Notes under the pieces: generated by a model | Told to the model about the DNA's origin: nothing | Databases searched by the model: none | The model's input: only the letters and a program-made list of their open reading frames with translations | Position numbers and translations under genes: made by a program | Part shown: piece by piece, positions 1-8,976 of the stretch | Position numbering within the stretch: the stretch's first letter is position 1 | Layout: each line of letters opens with the position of its first letter | Origin: Theodoxus fluviatilis | Taxonomy: Eukaryota; Mollusca; Gastropoda; Cycloneritida; Neritidae | Direction: 5' to 3' | DNA: 10,000 nucleotides | Assembly (NCBI GenBank): GCA_034096865.1 | Contig: JAWQFJ010028296.1 | Span: 86,970-96,969 of the forward strand

Positions 1-13
1 GTCCTTCAATGAC

Positions 14-32
14 ACTATAATTTAGTATAAAG
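14..32 (+). other. AT-rich dyad and TATA-like string in the unit core (reference copy)
   Basis: Positions 14-26 (ACTATAATTTAGT) form a 13-base near-dyad with ACTA/TAGT arms and one mismatched pair. The following TATAAAG (26-32) resembles a eukaryotic TATA box, and TATAAT (16-21) matches a bacterial -10 hexamer. No bacterial -35 hexamer lies 16-18 bases upstream in either unit length. I see no evidence of an actual promoter. The segment is probably just the flexible AT-rich part of the unit. Confidence 0.35.
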
Positions 33-39
33 CATGCTT
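30..39. other. Perfect 10-bp palindrome AAGCATGCTT, present in every unit (reference copy)
   Basis: AAGCATGCTT is its own reverse complement. If one A is bulged out, the symmetry extends to about 14 bp (ATAAAGCATGCTTAT). It contains GCATGC, the SphI recognition site, so SphI should cut the array once per unit into 48- and 57-bp fragments. It also fits the general p53-family half-site pattern RRRCWWGYYY exactly, and it places GCATG, the RNA core motif of RBFOX proteins, on both strands. These matches are visible in the sequence; any binding or function is speculation, because a 10-bp palindrome can match such loose patterns by chance. Confidence 0.6.
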
Positions 40-57
40 ATGACTGCTATGATTGTT
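40..57 (+). repeat. Nested 9-bp tandem module, two copies (reference position)
   Basis: Two adjacent 9-mers, ATGACTGCT and ATGATTGTT, differ by C-to-T at module positions 5 and 8. Gain or loss of one 9-mer is the only length polymorphism in the array and fully explains the 48 versus 57 bp classes. Across the 185 units the module region also holds most of the base variation: second-module forms are ATGATTGTT, GTGATTGTT, ATGACTGCT, ATGACTGTT and one ATGATTTTT. This is a repeat nested inside a repeat and probably mutates by slippage or unequal exchange. Confidence 0.93.
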
Positions 58-105
58 GTCCTTCAATGACACTATAATTTAGTATAAAGCATGCTTATGA
101 CTGCT
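58..105 (+). repeat. Representative 48-bp unit, type a (34 of 185)
   Basis: This unit has the same head and core as the 57-bp form but only one 9-bp module (ATGACTGCT, 97-105), and it is followed by a GA head at 106. Types a (next head GA, 34 units) and t (next head GT, 21 units) are the two main short forms. They differ from each other only at that one base of the following head. Confidence 0.95.
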
Positions 106-420
106 GACCTTCAATGACACTATAATTTAGTATAAAGCATGCTTATGACTGCTATGATTGTTGTCCTTCAATGACACTATAATTTAGTATAAAGCATGCT
201 TATGACTGCTGACCTTCAATGACACTATAATTTAGTATAAAGCATGCTTATGACTGCTATGATTGTTGTCCTTCAATGACACTATAATTTAGTATAAAGC
301 ATGCTTATGACTGCTATGATTGTTGTCCTTCAATGACACTATAATTTAGTATAAAGCATGCTTATGACTGCTGACCTTCAATGACACTATAATTTAGTAT
401 AAAGCATGCTTATGACTGCT

Positions 421-849
421 GACCTTCAATGACACTATAATTTAGTATAAAGCATGCTTATGACTGCTATGATTGTTGTCCTTCAATGACACTATAATTT
501 AGTATAAAGCATGCTTATGACTGCTGACCTTCAATGACACTATAATTTAGTATAAAGCATGCTTATGACTGCTATGATTGTTGTCCTTCAATGACACTAT
601 AATTTAGTATAAAGCATGCTTATGACTGCTGACCTTCAATGACACTATAATTTAGTATAAAGCATGCTTATGACTGCTATGATTGTTGTCCTTCAATGAC
701 ACTATAATTTAGTATAAAGCATGCTTATGACTGCTATGATTGTTGTCCTTCAATGACACTATAATTTAGTATAAAGCATGCTTATGACTGCTGACCTTCA
801 ATGACACTATAATTTAGTATAAAGCATGCTTATGACTGCTATGACTGCT
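421..849 (+). repeat. Higher-order repeat, left copy 2 (XaXaXXaZ)
   Basis: This is the second copy of the eight-unit block, 429 bp. It is 9 bp longer than copy 1 because its last unit (793-849) is type Z, with a second ATGACTGCT module, where copy 1 ends in type a. A third, partial copy follows: 850-1011 reads X a X as in copies 1 and 2, and the pattern then breaks at the unit starting 1012 (X where the order predicts a). Confidence 0.82.
793..849 (+). repeat. Type Z unit: exact 9-bp module duplication followed by GA
   Basis: This 57-bp unit carries ATGACTGCT twice with no base change, then a GA head. It looks like a type a unit in which the 9-mer was duplicated exactly, and its position in the higher-order repeat, where the sister copy has type a, supports that directly. 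Other Z units are at 2146-2202, 2308-2364, 2746-2802, 2803-2859, 4900-4956 and 5926-5982. Confidence 0.85.
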
Positions 850-1068
850 GACCTTCAATGACACTATAATTTAGTATAAAGCATGCTTATGACTGCTATG
901 ATTGTTGTCCTTCAATGACACTATAATTTAGTATAAAGCATGCTTATGACTGCTGACCTTCAATGACACTATAATTTAGTATAAAGCATGCTTATGACTG
1001 CTATGATTGTTGTCCTTCAATGACACTATAATTTAGTATAAAGCATGCTTATGACTGCTATGATTGTT

Positions 1069-1125
1069 GTCCTTCAATGACACTATAATTTAGTATAAAG
1101 CATGCTTATGACTGCTATGATTTTT
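1069..1125 (+). repeat. Unique unit X' with a G-to-T change at 1123
   Basis: This is an otherwise normal X unit whose second module reads ATGATTTTT, with T at 1123 where other X units have G. It is the only unit in the window with this base, so the change is private and has not spread. It sits exactly at the border between the left domain (X, a and Z only) and the first t-type unit at 1126. Confidence 0.85.
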
Positions 1126-1716
1126 GTCCTTCAATGACACTATAATTTAGTATAAAGCATGCTTATGACTGCTGTCCTTCAATGACACTATAATTTAGTA
1201 TAAAGCATGCTTATGACTGCTATGATTGTTGTCCTTCAATGACACTATAATTTAGTATAAAGCATGCTTATGACTGCTATGATTGTTGTCCTTCAATGAC
1301 ACTATAATTTAGTATAAAGCATGCTTATGACTGCTGTCCTTCAATGACACTATAATTTAGTATAAAGCATGCTTATGACTGCTATGATTGTTGTCCTTCA
1401 ATGACACTATAATTTAGTATAAAGCATGCTTATGACTGCTATGATTGTTGTCCTTCAATGACACTATAATTTAGTATAAAGCATGCTTATGACTGCTGTC
1501 CTTCAATGACACTATAATTTAGTATAAAGCATGCTTATGACTGCTGTCCTTCAATGACACTATAATTTAGTATAAAGCATGCTTATGACTGCTATGATTG
1601 TTGTCCTTCAATGACACTATAATTTAGTATAAAGCATGCTTATGACTGCTATGATTGTTGTCCTTCAATGACACTATAATTTAGTATAAAGCATGCTTAT
1701 GACTGCTATGATTGTT
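1126..1716 (+). repeat. Trimer-patterned segment (tXX tXX t tXXX)
   Basis: Units run t X X (1126-1287), t X X (1288-1449), t (1450-1497), then t X X X (1498-1716). The two full trimers are 162 bp each. Type a does not occur between 955 and 1773, so every head in this segment is GT. This is a different local higher-order form from the left end and suggests independent local amplification. A Y unit (1717-1773) follows. Confidence 0.7.
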
Positions 1717-1878
1717 GTCCTTCAATGACACTATAATTTAGTATAAAGCATGCTTATGACTGCTGTGATTGTTGTCCTTCAATGACACTATAATTTAGTA
1801 TAAAGCATGCTTATGACTGCTGACCTTCAATGACACTATAATTTAGTATAAAGCATGCTTATGACTGCTGTGATTGTT

Positions 1879-1935
1879 GTCCTTCAATGACACTATAATT
1901 TAGTATAAAGCATGCTTATGACTGCTATGATTGTT
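1879..1935 (+). repeat. Type W unit: two-module unit followed by a GA head
   Basis: The second module is ATGATTGTT, normally followed by GT, but here the next head is GA (1936-1937). Only one other unit does this, at 3604-3660 (GA at 3661). W units break the otherwise strong association between an ATGATTGTT module and a GT head, and may be exchange products between the two lineages or single T-to-A changes. Confidence 0.85.
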
Positions 1936-2364
1936 GACCTTCAATGACACTATAATTTAGTATAAAGCATGCTTATGACTGCTATGATTGTTGTCCTTCA
2001 ATGACACTATAATTTAGTATAAAGCATGCTTATGACTGCTGACCTTCAATGACACTATAATTTAGTATAAAGCATGCTTATGACTGCTGTCCTTCAATGA
2101 CACTATAATTTAGTATAAAGCATGCTTATGACTGCTATGATTGTTGTCCTTCAATGACACTATAATTTAGTATAAAGCATGCTTATGACTGCTATGACTG
2201 CTGACCTTCAATGACACTATAATTTAGTATAAAGCATGCTTATGACTGCTATGATTGTTGTCCTTCAATGACACTATAATTTAGTATAAAGCATGCTTAT
2301 GACTGCTGACCTTCAATGACACTATAATTTAGTATAAAGCATGCTTATGACTGCTATGACTGCT

Positions 2365-2697
2365 GACCTTCAATGACACTATAATTTAGTATAAAGCATG
2401 CTTATGACTGCTATGATTGTTGTCCTTCAATGACACTATAATTTAGTATAAAGCATGCTTATGACTGCTATGATTGTTGTCCTTCAATGACACTATAATT
2501 TAGTATAAAGCATGCTTATGACTGCTATGATTGTTGTCCTTCAATGACACTATAATTTAGTATAAAGCATGCTTATGACTGCTATGATTGTTGTCCTTCA
2601 ATGACACTATAATTTAGTATAAAGCATGCTTATGACTGCTGTGATTGTTGTCCTTCAATGACACTATAATTTAGTATAAAGCATGCTTATGACTGCT
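2365..2697 (+). repeat. Block XXXXYt, copy 1 of a dispersed pair
   Basis: Six units in the order X X X X Y t, 333 bp. The same order recurs at 6469-6801. The two copies differ only in the first head (GA at 2365, GT at 6469). Because X is common, the block could partly arise by chance; the shared Y-t ending makes a duplication more likely. Confidence 0.5.
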
Positions 2698-2745
2698 GTC
2701 CTTCAATGACACTATAATTTAGTATAAAGCATGCTTATGACTGCT

Positions 2746-2859
2746 GTCCTTCAATGACACTATAATTTAGTATAAAGCATGCTTATGACTGCTATGACTG
2801 CTGACCTTCAATGACACTATAATTTAGTATAAAGCATGCTTATGACTGCTATGACTGCT
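2746..2859 (+). repeat. Two adjacent type Z units
   Basis: Units at 2746-2802 and 2803-2859 both carry the exact ATGACTGCT pair. This is the only place where Z units are adjacent. Z is rare (7 of 185), so the pair is probably a recent single-unit duplication. The unit before is type t (2698-2745) and the unit after is type a (2860-2907). Confidence 0.75.
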
Positions 2860-3117
2860 GACCTTCAATGACACTATAATTTAGTATAAAGCATGCTTAT
2901 GACTGCTGACCTTCAATGACACTATAATTTAGTATAAAGCATGCTTATGACTGCTATGATTGTTGTCCTTCAATGACACTATAATTTAGTATAAAGCATG
3001 CTTATGACTGCTGACCTTCAATGACACTATAATTTAGTATAAAGCATGCTTATGACTGCTATGATTGTTGTCCTTCAATGACACTATAATTTAGTATAAA
3101 GCATGCTTATGACTGCT

Positions 3118-3384
3118 GTCCTTCAATGACACTATAATTTAGTATAAAGCATGCTTATGACTGCTATGATTGTTGTCCTTCAATGACACTATAATTTAGT
3201 ATAAAGCATGCTTATGACTGCTGACCTTCAATGACACTATAATTTAGTATAAAGCATGCTTATGACTGCTGTGATTGTTGTCCTTCAATGACACTATAAT
3301 TTAGTATAAAGCATGCTTATGACTGTTGTCCTTCAATGACACTATAATTTAGTATAAAGCATGCTTATGACTGCTATGATTGTT
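3118..3384 (+). repeat. Block XaYuX, copy 1 of a dispersed duplication
   Basis: Five units in the order X a Y u X, 267 bp, recur in the same order at 6259-6525, 3141 bp downstream. The fourth unit (3280-3327) is type u, a rare 48-bp form with the hybrid module ATGACTGTT (3319-3327). The core trio a-Y-u is found a third time at 8356-8508. Three of the five u units therefore share the same left neighbours, which is hard to explain by independent mutation. Confidence 0.7.
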
Positions 3385-3879
3385 GTCCTTCAATGACACT
3401 ATAATTTAGTATAAAGCATGCTTATGACTGCTGACCTTCAATGACACTATAATTTAGTATAAAGCATGCTTATGACTGCTATGATTGTTGTCCTTCAATG
3501 ACACTATAATTTAGTATAAAGCATGCTTATGACTGCTATGATTGTTGTCCTTCAATGACACTATAATTTAGTATAAAGCATGCTTATGACTGCTATGATT
3601 GTTGTCCTTCAATGACACTATAATTTAGTATAAAGCATGCTTATGACTGCTATGATTGTTGACCTTCAATGACACTATAATTTAGTATAAAGCATGCTTA
3701 TGACTGCTATGATTGTTGTCCTTCAATGACACTATAATTTAGTATAAAGCATGCTTATGACTGCTATGATTGTTGTCCTTCAATGACACTATAATTTAGT
3801 ATAAAGCATGCTTATGACTGCTGTCCTTCAATGACACTATAATTTAGTATAAAGCATGCTTATGACTGCTGTGATTGTT

Positions 3880-4137
3880 GTCCTTCAATGACACTATAAT
3901 TTAGTATAAAGCATGCTTATGACTGCTATGATTGTTGTCCTTCAATGACACTATAATTTAGTATAAAGCATGCTTATGACTGCTGTCCTTCAATGACACT
4001 ATAATTTAGTATAAAGCATGCTTATGACTGCTGTCCTTCAATGACACTATAATTTAGTATAAAGCATGCTTATGACTGCTGTGATTGTTGTCCTTCAATG
4101 ACACTATAATTTAGTATAAAGCATGCTTATGACTGCT
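3880..4137 (+). repeat. Block XttYa, copy 1 of a dispersed pair
   Basis: Five units in the order X t t Y a, 258 bp. The same block is at 8146-8403, about 4.3 kb downstream. A shorter version, X t t Y, is also at 7327-7536. Adjacent t-t pairs followed by Y occur only in these three places, which suggests common descent. Confidence 0.6.
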
Positions 4138-4470
4138 GACCTTCAATGACACTATAATTTAGTATAAAGCATGCTTATGACTGCTATGATTGTTGTCCTT
4201 CAATGACACTATAATTTAGTATAAAGCATGCTTATGACTGCTGTGATTGTTGTCCTTCAATGACACTATAATTTAGTATAAAGCATGCTTATGACTGCTA
4301 TGATTGTTGTCCTTCAATGACACTATAATTTAGTATAAAGCATGCTTATGACTGCTGTCCTTCAATGACACTATAATTTAGTATAAAGCATGCTTATGAC
4401 TGCTATGATTGTTGTCCTTCAATGACACTATAATTTAGTATAAAGCATGCTTATGACTGCTATGATTGTT

Positions 4471-4518
4471 GTCCTACAATGACACTATAATTTAGTATAA
4501 AGCATGCTTATGACTGCT
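4471..4518 (+). repeat. 48-bp unit with a private core substitution at 4476
   Basis: The core start reads CCTAC instead of CCTTC (A at 4476). This is one of only two core substitutions found in the window. The unit is otherwise type a and occurs once. Confidence 0.85.
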
Positions 4519-5070
4519 GACCTTCAATGACACTATAATTTAGTATAAAGCATGCTTATGACTGCTATGATTGTTGTCCTTCAATGACACTATAATTTAG
4601 TATAAAGCATGCTTATGACTGCTGACCTTCAATGACACTATAATTTAGTATAAAGCATGCTTATGACTGCTATGATTGTTGTCCTTCAATGACACTATAA
4701 TTTAGTATAAAGCATGCTTATGACTGCTATGATTGTTGTCCTTCAATGACACTATAATTTAGTATAAAGCATGCTTATGACTGCTATGATTGTTGTCCTT
4801 CAATGACACTATAATTTAGTATAAAGCATGCTTATGACTGCTATGATTGTTGTCCTTCAATGACACTATAATTTAGTATAAAGCATGCTTATGACTGTTG
4901 TCCTTCCATGACACTATAATTTAGTATAAAGCATGCTTATGACTGCTATGACTGCTGACCTTCAATGACACTATAATTTAGTATAAAGCATGCTTATGAC
5001 TGCTATGATTGTTGTCCTTCAATGACACTATAATTTAGTATAAAGCATGCTTATGACTGCTATGATTGTT

Positions 5071-5412
5071 GTCCTTCAATGACACTATAATTTAGTATAA
5101 AGCATGCTTATGACTGCTGTGATTGTTGTCCTTCAATGACACTATAATTTAGTATAAAGCATGCTTATGACTGCTGTGATTGTTGTCCTTCAATGACACT
5201 ATAATTTAGTATAAAGCATGCTTATGACTGCTGTGATTGTTGTCCTTCAATGACACTATAATTTAGTATAAAGCATGCTTATGACTGCTGTGATTGTTGT
5301 CCTTCAATGACACTATAATTTAGTATAAAGCATGCTTATGACTGCTGTGATTGTTGTCCTTCAATGACACTATAATTTAGTATAAAGCATGCTTATGACT
5401 GCTGTGATTGTT
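5071..5412 (+). repeat. Six consecutive type Y units
   Basis: Six identical 57-bp units in a row carry GTGATTGTT as the second module instead of ATGATTGTT. Y makes up 24 of 185 units, so a run of six is strong evidence of recent single-unit amplification. Two further Y units lie just downstream (5470-5526 and 5584-5640). The next longest Y run is three units (7765-7935). Confidence 0.9.
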
Positions 5413-5526
5413 GTCCTTCAATGACACTATAATTTAGTATAAAGCATGCTTATGACTGCTATGATTGTTGTCCTTCAATGACACTATAATTTAGTATAAA
5501 GCATGCTTATGACTGCTGTGATTGTT

Positions 5527-5583
5527 GTCCTTCAATGACACTATAATTTAGTATAAAGCATGCTTATGACTGCTATGACTGTT
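5527..5583 (+). repeat. Unique type P unit (second module ATGACTGTT)
   Basis: This 57-bp unit has ATGACTGCT followed by ATGACTGTT, then GT. The second module is a hybrid: position 5 as in the first-module form, position 8 as in the second. It occurs once, inside the Y-rich segment. Confidence 0.85.
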
Positions 5584-6258
5584 GTCCTTCAATGACACTA
5601 TAATTTAGTATAAAGCATGCTTATGACTGCTGTGATTGTTGTCCTTCAATGACACTATAATTTAGTATAAAGCATGCTTATGACTGCTATGATTGTTGTC
5701 CTTCAATGACACTATAATTTAGTATAAAGCATGCTTATGACTGCTATGATTGTTGTCCTTCAATGACACTATAATTTAGTATAAAGCATGCTTATGACTG
5801 CTATGATTGTTGTCCTTCAATGACACTATAATTTAGTATAAAGCATGCTTATGACTGCTATGATTGTTGTCCTTCAATGACACTATAATTTAGTATAAAG
5901 CATGCTTATGACTGCTATGATTGTTGTCCTTCAATGACACTATAATTTAGTATAAAGCATGCTTATGACTGCTATGACTGCTGACCTTCAATGACACTAT
6001 AATTTAGTATAAAGCATGCTTATGACTGCTATGATTGTTGTCCTTCAATGACACTATAATTTAGTATAAAGCATGCTTATGACTGCTATGATTGTTGTCC
6101 TTCAATGACACTATAATTTAGTATAAAGCATGCTTATGACTGCTATGATTGTTGTCCTTCAATGACACTATAATTTAGTATAAAGCATGCTTATGACTGC
6201 TGACCTTCAATGACACTATAATTTAGTATAAAGCATGCTTATGACTGCTATGATTGTT

Positions 6259-6525
6259 GTCCTTCAATGACACTATAATTTAGTATAAAGCATGCTTATG
6301 ACTGCTATGATTGTTGTCCTTCAATGACACTATAATTTAGTATAAAGCATGCTTATGACTGCTGACCTTCAATGACACTATAATTTAGTATAAAGCATGC
6401 TTATGACTGCTGTGATTGTTGTCCTTCAATGACACTATAATTTAGTATAAAGCATGCTTATGACTGTTGTCCTTCAATGACACTATAATTTAGTATAAAG
6501 CATGCTTATGACTGCTATGATTGTT
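6259..6525 (+). repeat. Block XaYuX, copy 2
   Basis: This is the second copy of the five-unit block at 3118-3384. The rare u unit here is 6421-6468, with its hybrid module at 6460-6468. It is followed by XXXXYt (6469-6801), which matches 2365-2697, so this stretch joins two blocks that lie separately elsewhere in the window. Confidence 0.7.
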
Positions 6526-6858
6526 GTCCTTCAATGACACTATAATTTAGTATAAAGCATGCTTATGACTGCTATGATTGTTGTCCTTCAATGACACTAT
6601 AATTTAGTATAAAGCATGCTTATGACTGCTATGATTGTTGTCCTTCAATGACACTATAATTTAGTATAAAGCATGCTTATGACTGCTATGATTGTTGTCC
6701 TTCAATGACACTATAATTTAGTATAAAGCATGCTTATGACTGCTGTGATTGTTGTCCTTCAATGACACTATAATTTAGTATAAAGCATGCTTATGACTGC
6801 TGTCCTTCAATGACACTATAATTTAGTATAAAGCATGCTTATGACTGCTATGATTGTT

Positions 6859-6963
6859 GTCCTTCAATGACACTATAATTTAGTATAAAGCATGCTTATG
6901 ACTGCTATGACTGCTGTCCTTCAATGACACTATAATTTAGTATAAAGCATGCTTATGATTGTT
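6859..6963 (+). repeat. Adjacent unique units Q and v
   Basis: Unit Q (6859-6915) has ATGACTGCT twice but is followed by GT instead of the GA seen after all seven Z units. The next unit v (6916-6963) is 48 bp and its only module is ATGATTGTT (6955-6963), as if the first of two modules had been deleted. Each occurs once in 185 units, and they are neighbours. One misaligned exchange that moved a module from one unit to the next could explain both, although I cannot prove it. Confidence 0.8.
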
Positions 6964-8145
6964 GTCCTTCAATGACACTATAATTTAGTATAAAGCATGC
7001 TTATGACTGCTATGATTGTTGTCCTTCAATGACACTATAATTTAGTATAAAGCATGCTTATGACTGCTATGATTGTTGTCCTTCAATGACACTATAATTT
7101 AGTATAAAGCATGCTTATGACTGTTGTCCTTCAATGACACTATAATTTAGTATAAAGCATGCTTATGACTGCTGACCTTCAATGACACTATAATTTAGTA
7201 TAAAGCATGCTTATGACTGCTGTCCTTCAATGACACTATAATTTAGTATAAAGCATGCTTATGACTGCTGTCCTTCAATGACACTATAATTTAGTATAAA
7301 GCATGCTTATGACTGCTATGATTGTTGTCCTTCAATGACACTATAATTTAGTATAAAGCATGCTTATGACTGCTATGATTGTTGTCCTTCAATGACACTA
7401 TAATTTAGTATAAAGCATGCTTATGACTGCTGTCCTTCAATGACACTATAATTTAGTATAAAGCATGCTTATGACTGCTGTCCTTCAATGACACTATAAT
7501 TTAGTATAAAGCATGCTTATGACTGCTGTGATTGTTGTCCTTCAATGACACTATAATTTAGTATAAAGCATGCTTATGACTGCTATGATTGTTGTCCTTC
7601 AATGACACTATAATTTAGTATAAAGCATGCTTATGACTGCTATGATTGTTGTCCTTCAATGACACTATAATTTAGTATAAAGCATGCTTATGACTGCTAT
7701 GATTGTTGTCCTTCAATGACACTATAATTTAGTATAAAGCATGCTTATGACTGCTATGATTGTTGTCCTTCAATGACACTATAATTTAGTATAAAGCATG
7801 CTTATGACTGCTGTGATTGTTGTCCTTCAATGACACTATAATTTAGTATAAAGCATGCTTATGACTGCTGTGATTGTTGTCCTTCAATGACACTATAATT
7901 TAGTATAAAGCATGCTTATGACTGCTGTGATTGTTGTCCTTCAATGACACTATAATTTAGTATAAAGCATGCTTATGACTGCTATGATTGTTGTCCTTCA
8001 ATGACACTATAATTTAGTATAAAGCATGCTTATGACTGCTATGATTGTTGTCCTTCAATGACACTATAATTTAGTATAAAGCATGCTTATGACTGCTGAC
8101 CTTCAATGACACTATAATTTAGTATAAAGCATGCTTATGACTGCT

Positions 8146-8403
8146 GTCCTTCAATGACACTATAATTTAGTATAAAGCATGCTTATGACTGCTATGATTG
8201 TTGTCCTTCAATGACACTATAATTTAGTATAAAGCATGCTTATGACTGCTGTCCTTCAATGACACTATAATTTAGTATAAAGCATGCTTATGACTGCTGT
8301 CCTTCAATGACACTATAATTTAGTATAAAGCATGCTTATGACTGCTGTGATTGTTGTCCTTCAATGACACTATAATTTAGTATAAAGCATGCTTATGACT
8401 GCT
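8146..8403 (+). repeat. Block XttYa, copy 2
   Basis: This is the second copy of the 258-bp block at 3880-4137. It runs straight into a Y-u pair, so 8356-8508 is also the third copy of the a-Y-u trio. Confidence 0.6.
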
Positions 8404-8460
8404 GACCTTCAATGACACTATAATTTAGTATAAAGCATGCTTATGACTGCTGTGATTGTT

Positions 8461-8748
8461 GTCCTTCAATGACACTATAATTTAGTATAAAGCATGCTTA
8501 TGACTGTTGTCCTTCAATGACACTATAATTTAGTATAAAGCATGCTTATGACTGCTGACCTTCAATGACACTATAATTTAGTATAAAGCATGCTTATGAC
8601 TGCTGACCTTCAATGACACTATAATTTAGTATAAAGCATGCTTATGACTGCTGACCTTCAATGACACTATAATTTAGTATAAAGCATGCTTATGACTGTT
8701 GACCTTCAATGACACTATAATTTAGTATAAAGCATGCTTATGACTGCT
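8461..8748 (+). repeat. Run of six consecutive 48-bp units (u a a a w t)
   Basis: This is the longest run of short units, 288 bp. It includes the u unit 8461-8508 and the unique w unit 8653-8700, whose hybrid module ATGACTGTT (8692-8700) is followed by GA. The next longest short run is four units (7078-7269; u a t t). This part of the array seems to have lost modules or amplified one-module units. Confidence 0.88.
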
Positions 8749-8976
8749 GTCCTTCAATGACACTATAATTTAGTATAAAGCATGCTTATGACTGCTATGA
8801 TTGTTGTCCTTCAATGACACTATAATTTAGTATAAAGCATGCTTATGACTGCTATGATTGTTGTCCTTCAATGACACTATAATTTAGTATAAAGCATGCT
8901 TATGACTGCTATGATTGTTGTCCTTCAATGACACTATAATTTAGTATAAAGCATGCTTATGACTGCTGTGATTGTT

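Larger units (their letters stand above)
1..57 (+). repeat. Representative 57-bp unit, type X (commonest form, 87 of 185)
   Basis: This is the first unit and is used here as the reference map. Positions 1-2 are the GT head and 3-39 the 37-base core. Positions 40-48 are the first module (ATGACTGCT) and 49-57 the second (ATGATTGTT). Inside the core are an imperfect dyad (14-26), a TATAAAG string (26-32) and a perfect palindrome AAGCATGCTT (30-39). Type X is 57 bp and is followed by a GT head. The phase is my choice; the window happens to begin at a unit edge in this phase, which does not mean the array begins here. The sequence ATGAC occurs at 9-13 and again at 40-44, a hint that the unit itself may have older internal duplication, although the match is too short to prove it. 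Confidence 0.95.
1..420 (+). repeat. Higher-order repeat, left copy 1 (unit order XaXaXXaa)
   Basis: Eight units in the order X a X a X X a a make a 420-bp block. The next block begins at 421 with the same order. Bases 3-420 match 423-840 throughout, about 418 bp with no difference. The only change at the start is the head (GT at 1, GA at 421). A duplication of a whole eight-unit block is the simplest reading. Confidence 0.85.
4900..6153 (+). repeat. Uninterrupted run of 22 units of 57 bp
   Basis: All 22 units are long: Z XX YYYYYY X Y P Y XXXXX Z XXX, exactly 1254 bp with perfect 57-bp periodicity. It is the longest run without a 48-bp unit. The first unit (4900-4956) carries the second core substitution of the window, C at 4907 (CCTTCCATG instead of CCTTCAATG). 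The block is bounded on the left by a u unit (4852-4899) and on the right by a type a unit (6154-6201). Confidence 0.9.

Noticed and set aside
16..21. Bacterial promoter (TATAAT -10 hexamer in each unit)
   Set aside because: No -35-like hexamer is found at 16-18 bases upstream in either unit length. The TTGACC seen at W and w junctions is only 11 bases away. The array as a whole looks eukaryotic.
34..69. Small ORF recurring in each unit (ATG at unit position 34 to TGA in the next unit, 8 or 11 codons)
   Set aside because: It is extremely short, has no visible ribosome-binding context, and exists only because the unit is repeated. The 9-bp module keeps frame simply because 9 is a multiple of 3.
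1..171. Relation to 171-bp alpha satellite (3 x 57 = 171)
   Set aside because: The number coincides, but the period here is 48/57, and no CENP-B box is possible because the unit contains no CpG.
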